This document shows, piece after piece, positions 38,789-44,666 of a stretch of 44,666 nt of DNA. The stretch is from an uncultured Clostridium sp. (GTDB taxonomy: Bacteria > Bacillota > Clostridia > TANB77 > CAG-508). Every line of letters starts with the position of its first letter. Within the stretch, counting starts at the first letter, position 1. Where the stretch lies: contig USQZ01000010.1 of NCBI GenBank assembly GCA_900556975.1, positions 1-44,666 on the forward strand. The letters are read 5' to 3'. The position numbers and the translations under genes are program-made. The notes under the pieces were generated by a model. The model saw nothing but the letters and a program-made list of their open reading frames with translations. It had not been told where the DNA came from and did not search any database.

Positions 38789-38828
38789 AATATAATAGAA
38801 AAATCAAATAACTTCCTATTATATTAAA
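38786..38828. repeat. 13-bp A+T-rich inverted repeat
   Basis: TTTAATATAATAG (38786-38798) and CTATTATATTAAA (38816-38828). The right half CTTCCTATTATAT is shared with the inverted repeat at 32648-32684. It may end transcription from the minus-strand side too. Confidence 0.65.
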
Positions 38829-38898
38829 TAACAATATCTACTTTAAATAATTATAAAAATGAACTTAAAAATTTTAATTTTCACTTTTTCTTTATCAC

Positions 38899-40008
38899 TT
38901 ATTTATTTTTTGAAAAGCAATATCTAATTGACATTCCAAGTCCAGTTGCAACCCAAATAAATGCAACTATACCACCTAAAACAGGGATTTGATATACCAC
39001 CCATGTAACAGCTGTTACAATTGCAGTCCATATAGGAAGTTTAATATTAGGTTTCTTCTCTTCCAATTTCTTTGCAAGTGAAATATTTGTTATAGCCATA
39101 GATAACATTAAAACTAATATAAATAATGCTAATAACGCAAAAGCAAGTGTTGAAGTAACTTTTAAAACTAACATTAATACCAATAAAATAGGCACAATAA
39201 TTAAAGATAAAATTCCAATTCCAAATGAACTTACTCTAAATTGATCTTTCAAATTATTAATGAATTTTGGTAATAATTTAATAAACACAATTAACAATAC
39301 CATTGTCAAAACAAAATATTTAGCAAAATCTAAAACATATTCTGTAATTACATCTAAAGCTGTTTCTTTCTCTTCCACTTGTTTTGAAAAATTAATATTA
39401 CCAATTGATGCATCTTCTCCAATTTTAGCTTCTTGTTCAGAAGAATAATTTAATGTTCCCCTTATCGCAGTAGCATTGTCAACTTCAATATTGCTTACAG
39501 TACAATTTACATCTCTACGGAATGTACCATTAACATATATATGTTCTGCTGCAATATTTGCACTATATTCTATAATAGCTGTTTTTTCAAAAACAACATC
39601 TTTGGCCACACAAAATAGCTCTCTAGATATAGTTGTATCAAGTTTTACATTAGCTGCACAAATATAAAGATTTCCATCAATTATTGTATTTGGTGCAATC
39701 TCAACATTATTAGCAAAAATAAAAACATCGCCATTTATGGTTTCATTTTCAATTTTAACATCATTTCCAGCAAGATAGACATTTCCATCAACATATTCAC
39801 CATTTAATTCAACTTTCTCTCCAGCTTTATAAATACTATCTTCTTTTACATTATTGCTAATCTCCATTGCATGAGTAGCAATATCTCCATCAATAATTGG
39901 AGTATAGTCCATAGTTAGTGGTTGCATATCTGTTGCAAAAACAGTTGATACACCTAAAATTGCAATAACAATTAATATCACTGCACTAACAATAATTCTT
40001 TTTTTCAT
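38899..40008 (-). CDS. membrane protein with bactofilin-like beta-helix domain
   Basis: A 369-aa protein: signal-like helix (about 5-25), then a repetitive segment at about 60-215 of short strands such as G-N-V-Y-L-A-G-N-D-V, G-D-V-F-I-F-A-N-N-V and G-N-L-Y-I-C-A-A-N-V. That is the beta-helix pattern of bactofilins (polymer-forming cytoskeletal proteins). The C-terminal 140 residues hold four or five membrane helices. With a signal-like start, the beta-helix is probably outside the membrane, unlike cytoplasmic bactofilins. Related clostridial proteins exist with unknown function. It separates rpe from spoVM/rpmB, where Bacillus has thiN. Confidence 0.8.
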   Translation of the reverse strand: MKKRIIVSAVILIVIAILGVSTVFATDMQPLTMDYTPIIDGDIATHAMEISNNVKEDSIYKAGEKVELNGEYVDGNVYLAGNDVKIENETINGDVFIFANNVEIAPNTIIDGNLYICAANVKLDTTISRELFCVAKDVVFEKTAIIEYSANIAAEHIYVNGTFRRDVNCTVSNIEVDNATAIRGTLNYSSEQEAKIGEDASIGNINFSKQVEEKETALDVITEYVLDFAKYFVLTMVLLIVFIKLLPKFINNLKDQFRVSSFGIGILSLIIVPILLVLMLVLKVTSTLAFALLALFILVLMLSMAITNISLAKKLEEKKPNIKLPIWTAIVTAVTWVVYQIPVLGGIVAFIWVATGLGMSIRYCFSKNK

Positions 40009-40036
40009 TTGATTTCCTTTCCGAGAAATATTCTCT

Positions 40037-40699
40037 CTATAGATTTTTTAAATTATTAATAGCCTCTTTATAGTCATCGGCATTTAATACATAGTTTCCA
40101 GAAACAAGAATATTTGCACCAGCTTCAACAGCTTCTTTTCCTGTTTCGTCATTTATTCCACCATCAACTTCAATGTCCATATCTAAGTCATTTTCTTCAC
40201 AATATTTTCTTAATATTTCAACTTTATCAAGTGTCTCAGGTATAAACTTTTGTCCTCCTTTTCCTGGAACAACAGACATAACCAAAACCATATGTACATA
40301 AGGTAATATATCAAGAATTTCTTCTATCTTTGTATCAGGATTTACAGCAATTCCAACTCTAACCCTATTTTCATTTAAATATTTTGCAATCGAAATAATT
40401 TCATCTTTATTAGAACATGCCTCATAATGAAAAGTAATTCTATTTACACCTAAATCTATAAAATAATCTAAATGCTCTTTTGGATTATTAACCATTAAAT
40501 GAACATCTATTGGTGTCATTGAAACACTAGTTATTTTTAAAGCATAATCTCTCATTTGTAAAACATTATCTTTTTTTACAAATTCTCCATCCATAACATC
40601 AATATGAAAATAATCTATCTTAGCAGTTTCAATATTGTAAAATACATTAATCGCATTCTCTTCTTCCACATCTAAAACTGATACTGATACTTCAGCCAT
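40037..40699 (-). CDS. rpe: ribulose-phosphate 3-epimerase (divergent)
   Basis: A 220-aa TIM-barrel enzyme of the pentose phosphate pathway. Catalytic Asp34 is in H-I-D-V-M-D-G and the second Asp is in E-V-D-G-G-I; the metal histidines are in F-H-I-D and D-V-H-L-M-V. The phosphate loop reads M-S-V-V-P-G-K-G-G-Q instead of the usual M-S-V-N-P-G-F-G-G-Q, and the N-terminus S-V-S-V-L-D replaces S-I-L-S-A-D. It may therefore have a shifted substrate preference, for example towards a related hexulose phosphate (allulose-6-P epimerase is homologous). Position beside prkC and stp matches rpe in Bacillus. Confidence 0.9.
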   Translation of the reverse strand: MAEVSVSVLDVEEENAINVFYNIETAKIDYFHIDVMDGEFVKKDNVLQMRDYALKITSVSMTPIDVHLMVNNPKEHLDYFIDLGVNRITFHYEACSNKDEIISIAKYLNENRVRVGIAVNPDTKIEEILDILPYVHMVLVMSVVPGKGGQKFIPETLDKVEILRKYCEENDLDMDIEVDGGINDETGKEAVEAGANILVSGNYVLNADDYKEAINNLKNL

Positions 40700-40725
40700 A
40701 TATTCTCCTTCTTTCTATCCTAAAT

Positions 40726-40756
40726 TTAAGGGCACGATTATATGTCATGCCCTTAA
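40726..40756 (-). terminator. hairpin between prkC and rpe
   Basis: TTAAGGGCA (40726-40734) pairs with TGCCCTTAA (40748-40756). The U-tract is poor, so it may be a weak terminator, or a processing site that sets the ratio of prkC to rpe. Confidence 0.55.
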
Positions 40757-40774
40757 TTGTTTTATATATATTCT

Positions 40775-42823
40775 CTATGGAAAAGCTAATGCAGTATCTT
40801 TATTAAAGTCAATATCTTTTGTTATCTTAGTATTTCCATCAATAATTAAAGCTACTTGCATATTTCCTTTACCATATATCGTTATTGTAGGTTTAGTAGT
40901 AACATCATATTTTTCTCCACCATAAGTATTATCTCCTACTTTTAATTCAACTTTTGCAGTTGTAACACCAGGTGTATCTGTAGTTGTTGAATTTGTTTTA
41001 TCATCTGATGTATTTGTTGGCGTTTTAGCTTGAACATATTTAGATAAATCAATTGTAACAGCAACTGATTTTGTTTTTTGAACTTTATTTACTGTAATTG
41101 TAATTACTTCATCAGTTTTAGCTTTATCTGTATTACTTTGTTTTAAAACTATTCCATCTGATTTATCATTATTTTCTGTATATTCAACCTTAACCGTAAA
41201 TCCAGCATCCCCTATTAATTTTTTAGCTTCTTCTTCAGTTTTTCCTAAAGCATTTGGTACATCAACCTTATCGCTACCTTTACTTATTGTAAGAGTTAAA
41301 TCTGCATTATCTTTAAATTCAATACCTGATTGGATTGTCTGTCTGATAATTAATCCAGTTTTTAAACTATCACTATTCTCATCTTCATATGTTATTTTAC
41401 CAACATATCCAAGGTCAGCCAATAACTTTTCAGCTTCTTCTGTTGTCTTTCCAGTTAAATCAATCATTTTTAAAGTTTTAGCTTCTCTTTCTTTTCTAAC
41501 ATAAATTGTTATTTGATCTTTTACTTTAATCTTTCTATTTTCAACATAATTTGGATTTTGTTTAACAACTTGACCAGGTTCTACAGTTTCACCATTAATT
41601 GTCTCATCTTCAACATATTCAATCTTCAAATCATTTTTCTTTTTGAATTCTGTACTATTATAAATTTCCACAGCCTGTTGCTCTGTAAGTCTTACTCCAG
41701 AAGCATTCTTAACCAAATTAGGTATTTGAACATCTTTAGATTTAGTTAAATTCATTATTAAAATTGTTCCACCAAGTGCAACACTAAATAATATAACAGC
41801 AATTAAAATAAATGAAAGGAATATATGATCTTTCATAAATCCAAAGAAACCTCTTTTTTTCTTATTTCTTGGTCTTACAACTTCTTCCTCCTCATCATCA
41901 TCATCTTTAATAGCTTTATTATCTATATCATATAATGTTGATAATTTTTGAGTTTGTAATGTATCAAACTTTTTATTAATTTTTACAAAATCATCATCAG
42001 GTCTTTTCAAAGCCGTACTTAAATCAATAAGCATTTCTGTTGCACTCTGATATCTATCAGCAGGATCTTTTTGCATAGCTTTTAAAATTATATTATTAAC
42101 ACTTATTGGAATCTGAGGATTCAACTTTCTAGGTTCAATAGGATCTTCCTGAACTTGCATCAAAGCAACTGATACAGGTGTATCAGCATCAAAAGGTACC
42201 CTTCCTGTAAGCATTTCATACATAACAATTCCAAGTGAATATATATCAGATTTAGCATCTGTTACACCACCCTTGGCATGCTCTGGTGAAAAATAGTGAA
42301 CAGAACCAATCGTAGTTCCAAAAGCCGTTATTGTAGAATTTGAAACCGCCTTAGCTATACCAAAATCAGTAACCTTAGCCATTCCATCTTCAGTAATAAT
42401 TATATTATGAGGTTTTATATCTCTATGTATCAAATTATTTTTATGAGCTGTCTCTAGCGCTGAAGCTATTTGAATTGCAATGTTTACAGACCATTTCCAA
42501 GATAATTTTCCATCTTCAACAATTATTTCTTTTAAAGTTTTACCTTGAATAAGCTCCATTACAATATAATAAACATCCCCCTCATTTCCAACATCATAAA
42601 TTGAAACAATATTTGGATGTGTCAAACTAGCAGCAGTTTGAGCCTCAGATTTAAATCTTCTTATAAATTCAATATCAGTAATAAATTCCTCTTTTAAAAC
42701 CTTAACAGCAACAAATCTATTTAGCACATGACATTTTGCCTTGTACACTGTTGCCATTCCACCAACACCTATTTTTTCTAATATTTCATACCTATTAGCA
42801 AGCATTCTTCCTATTAGATTCAT
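40775..42823 (-). CDS. prkC: Ser/Thr protein kinase with PASTA domains (PrkC)
   Basis: A 682-aa membrane kinase. Kinase domain at about 10-270: G-V-G-G-M-A-T-V-Y-K, V-A-V-K-V-L-K, H-R-D-I-K-P-H-N, D-F-G-I-A-K. A basic, acidic-rich linker, then one helix (about 335-358). Outside are three PASTA domains (about 364-445, 446-515, 516-580) that bind muropeptides, then a C-terminal domain with a Thr/Asp-rich linker and beta-strand end that I do not recognise. In Bacillus PrkC senses peptidoglycan fragments and triggers spore germination. It follows stp, its phosphatase, by about 40 bp. Confidence 0.98.
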   Translation of the reverse strand: MNLIGRMLANRYEILEKIGVGGMATVYKAKCHVLNRFVAVKVLKEEFITDIEFIRRFKSEAQTAASLTHPNIVSIYDVGNEGDVYYIVMELIQGKTLKEIIVEDGKLSWKWSVNIAIQIASALETAHKNNLIHRDIKPHNIIITEDGMAKVTDFGIAKAVSNSTITAFGTTIGSVHYFSPEHAKGGVTDAKSDIYSLGIVMYEMLTGRVPFDADTPVSVALMQVQEDPIEPRKLNPQIPISVNNIILKAMQKDPADRYQSATEMLIDLSTALKRPDDDFVKINKKFDTLQTQKLSTLYDIDNKAIKDDDDEEEEVVRPRNKKKRGFFGFMKDHIFLSFILIAVILFSVALGGTILIMNLTKSKDVQIPNLVKNASGVRLTEQQAVEIYNSTEFKKKNDLKIEYVEDETINGETVEPGQVVKQNPNYVENRKIKVKDQITIYVRKEREAKTLKMIDLTGKTTEEAEKLLADLGYVGKITYEDENSDSLKTGLIIRQTIQSGIEFKDNADLTLTISKGSDKVDVPNALGKTEEEAKKLIGDAGFTVKVEYTENNDKSDGIVLKQSNTDKAKTDEVITITVNKVQKTKSVAVTIDLSKYVQAKTPTNTSDDKTNSTTTDTPGVTTAKVELKVGDNTYGGEKYDVTTKPTITIYGKGNMQVALIIDGNTKITKDIDFNKDTALAFP

Positions 42824-42864
42824 ATATTTATCTCTCCCTTTACTAAAAAGATATTAATAATTTA

Positions 42865-43602
42865 CTATCTATTATCTATAACAATAACTGTTATATTATC
42901 TAGACCACCTGCATTATTTGCTTCATCAACTAATACATCTGTAACATCTTCATCTGCATTTTCTTTGATTATATCAAAGATTTTTTCTTCCCTCACCATA
43001 TTAGTCAGTCCATCAGAACAAATAACTAATATATCGTTTTTATTTAAAACTGTGTATATCAAATCAGGTTCAACAACCTCATCTGTACCTAAAGCCTTAA
43101 TAAGTAAATTCTTTTTAGGATGATGATAAGCCTCTTCTCTTGTAATCTCACCATCCTGAATTAACTTTTCAACATAGCTATGATCAGTAGTTATCTTCTT
43201 CATTTTATTCTTACGAATTCTATATATTCTACTATCACCAATATGTCCAATATAAACTTTATTTTTATAAATCATTAATACTTCTAAAGTTGTACCCATA
43301 TCCTGCAATTCCTCGTCTTCCTCAGATTCCTCATATATTGCAGAATTTGCAAAAGCAATTGCATCTTCAAGTAAATCAAGTATTGACTGCTTATCCTTAG
43401 AAATATCGTCAAACTTTTCAGTTATAAATTTTGAAACAGCCTGAATCGCTACCTTACTAGCAATTTCGCCACCTTTATAGCCACCCATTCCATCAGCTAA
43501 AATATAAAGATTCAAACCATTATCTTTATTTTCAGATACTAAAAAACTATCTTGATTCATACTTCTAGCTTTTCCTATATCTGTTTTAGTAAGTACTTTC
43601 AT
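42865..43602 (-). CDS. stp: PP2C-type Ser/Thr phosphatase (PrpC/Stp)
   Basis: About 245 aa, one catalytic PPM domain. Metal ligands: I-L-A-D-G-M-G-G (about 34-41), I-G-H-I-G-D-S-R in the middle, C-S-D-G-L-T-N-M and G-G-L-D-N-I-T-V near the C-terminus. It removes phosphates placed by PrkC. The gene starts at the rlmN stop: two ATG codons at 43600-43605, the second (43602) better spaced from AAGGAG, which lies inside the end of rlmN. Tight coupling with rlmN and prkC as in other Firmicutes. Confidence 0.97.
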   Translation of the reverse strand: MKVLTKTDIGKARSMNQDSFLVSENKDNGLNLYILADGMGGYKGGEIASKVAIQAVSKFITEKFDDISKDKQSILDLLEDAIAFANSAIYEESEEDEELQDMGTTLEVLMIYKNKVYIGHIGDSRIYRIRKNKMKKITTDHSYVEKLIQDGEITREEAYHHPKKNLLIKALGTDEVVEPDLIYTVLNKNDILVICSDGLTNMVREEKIFDIIKENADEDVTDVLVDEANNAGGLDNITVIVIDNR

Positions 43603-43605
43603 CAT

Positions 43606-44637
43606 CTACTCCTTTTTTAATTCCGCTCTTCTCAACTGTCCACAAGCAGCATCTATATCAGATCCTAGCTCTCTCCTAATAGTAGCTACAATTCCATTAT
43701 CATTTAGATAATCTCTAAACCTAATAATATTATCATTTGTACTCTTTGTATATTTACCATTCTCTATTTTATTTATAGGAATTAAATTAACATGACAAAG
43801 CATTCCCTTTAACAATTTAACTAATTCTTTAGCATCATCCAAATTATCATTATTATCCTTTGCTAAAGCATATTCAAAAGAAATTCTTTTATTTGTTATC
43901 TTTATATACTCTTTACATGCACGCATCAATTCTTCAATTGGATATGCCTTATTTACTGGCATCATCTCGCTTCTTTTTTCATTATTACTACTATGTAATG
44001 AAACTGATAAAGTACATTGTATATTCTCTTCAGCCAATCTATATATATTAGGAACAACTCCACTTGTTGAAATACTTATATGTCTTGTTCCAATATTAAG
44101 TCCCTTAGGATGATTAATTATATTTATTGCCTTTATTACATTATCATAATTATCTAAAGGCTCTCCAATTCCCATAAAAACAATATTAGAAATTCGAACA
44201 TTCTCTTCTCTTTGAACTGCTAAAATTTGTTCAACAATCTCTCCAGCTTCCAAATTTCTTGAAAAAGGAATTCCAGTAGAAGCACAGAATTTGCATCCCA
44301 TCTTACATCCGACTTGTGAAGAAACACATATAGTATACCCATATTTATATTGCATTAATACAGATTCAATTGCATTCCCATCAAGTACATCAAAAAGAAA
44401 TTTTTTTGTTCCATCCTTTGATTCTAATTTTCTTATTATTTTAAAATTATGTAAGTCATACTTTTCCTTTAAAGCTTCTCTAAAGTCTTTAGAAAGATTT
44501 GTCATATCATCAAAGCTTTGTACATTTTCTTGATGAATCCATTTAAAGATTTGTTCAGCCCTAAAAGGCTTTTGTCCTAATGAAACCATCTCATTTTTTA
44601 ATTCATCTAAAGTAAAACTCTTAATGTTTGTTTTCAA
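43606..44637 (-). CDS. rlmN: 23S rRNA/tRNA adenine C2-methyltransferase RlmN
   Basis: A 343-aa radical SAM enzyme that methylates A2503 of 23S rRNA and A37 of some tRNAs. The cluster motif is C-K-M-G-C-K-F-C (about 110-117), then G-I-G-E-P-L-D-N-Y. The methyl-carrying cysteines are in C-G-Q-L-R (C-terminal, about 336) and the one near 116. The start is TTG at 44637, 7 bp after GGAGGGC; no closer ATG fits. The upstream gene lies beyond the window. First gene here of the rlmN-stp-prkC unit. Confidence 0.98.
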   Translation of the reverse strand: MKTNIKSFTLDELKNEMVSLGQKPFRAEQIFKWIHQENVQSFDDMTNLSKDFREALKEKYDLHNFKIIRKLESKDGTKKFLFDVLDGNAIESVLMQYKYGYTICVSSQVGCKMGCKFCASTGIPFSRNLEAGEIVEQILAVQREENVRISNIVFMGIGEPLDNYDNVIKAINIINHPKGLNIGTRHISISTSGVVPNIYRLAEENIQCTLSVSLHSSNNEKRSEMMPVNKAYPIEELMRACKEYIKITNKRISFEYALAKDNNDNLDDAKELVKLLKGMLCHVNLIPINKIENGKYTKSTNDNIIRFRDYLNDNGIVATIRRELGSDIDAACGQLRRAELKKE

Positions 44638-44666
44638 AAAAAGCCCTCCAATGCTATTTTATATAG

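Overview
The window is A+T-rich DNA from a spore-forming Firmicute, most likely an uncultured or gut-type member of the Clostridia. Evidence: Gram-positive ribosome binding sites, SigA-type promoters with 17-bp spacers, sortases with wall-anchored surface proteins, and a sporulation/germination set (spoIVA, a gerA-gerB-gerC receptor operon, spoVM, a DacF-type carboxypeptidase). I saw no phage, plasmid, IS element, CRISPR array, tRNA or rRNA.

Layout. 1-7.7 kb: a surface locus of an LPITY-anchored protein, a sortase and a DUF11-repeat protein cut by the left edge; then eno, an NPKTG-anchored protein and an unrecognised 302-aa protein. 8-16.6 kb: a long minus-strand accessory stretch, PepC-like peptidase, HD hydrolase, CYTH protein and radical SAM protein, then a five-gene operon (Ppx/GppA-like, metallophosphoesterase, P-loop kinase, DUF218, HAM1-like) and an RBBP9-type hydrolase. 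16.6-19.5 kb: a Fic gene led by a 47-aa ORF, a remnant of a second hydrolase, a YqfO-like and an NTF2-like gene, and a DUF1016 remnant. 19.5-24.6 kb: rlmD, a fused ABC exporter on the opposite strand, and spoIVA. 24.8-29.3 kb: the germinant receptor operon with a frameshifted two-helix D-subunit-like ORF, then cdd. 29.4-37 kb: rpmE, a small membrane protein, a DacF-type carboxypeptidase, an M23 hydrolase, an ECF sigma/anti-sigma pair, an unrecognised three-repeat protein and a GH25 lysozyme. 37-44.6 kb: rpmB with divergent spoVM, nth, a frameshifted DUF1540-like gene, a bactofilin-like membrane protein, rpe, prkC, stp and rlmN.

The right end matches the Bacillus order rlmN-prpC-prkC-cpgA-rpe-thiN-spoVM-rpmB, but rsgA (cpgA) and thiN are absent here and other genes are inserted. 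PrkC and Stp are the signalling pair that senses cell-wall fragments. Together with the germinant receptor, two wall hydrolases, the carboxypeptidase and the spore-coat genes, much of the window concerns envelope and spore biology.

Points not obvious from long-ORF calling: spoVM (25 codons) and a 49-codon membrane-protein gene just upstream of it; two small genes each broken by one extra base; two gene remnants; a 407-aa protein built of three repeats of about 136 residues with no family I recognise; and three single-gene units (302-aa, ABC exporter, 407-aa) that look richer in G+C than their neighbours and each have a near-consensus promoter and a terminator. Statements on composition and motif quality are by eye; no alignment or search was run.
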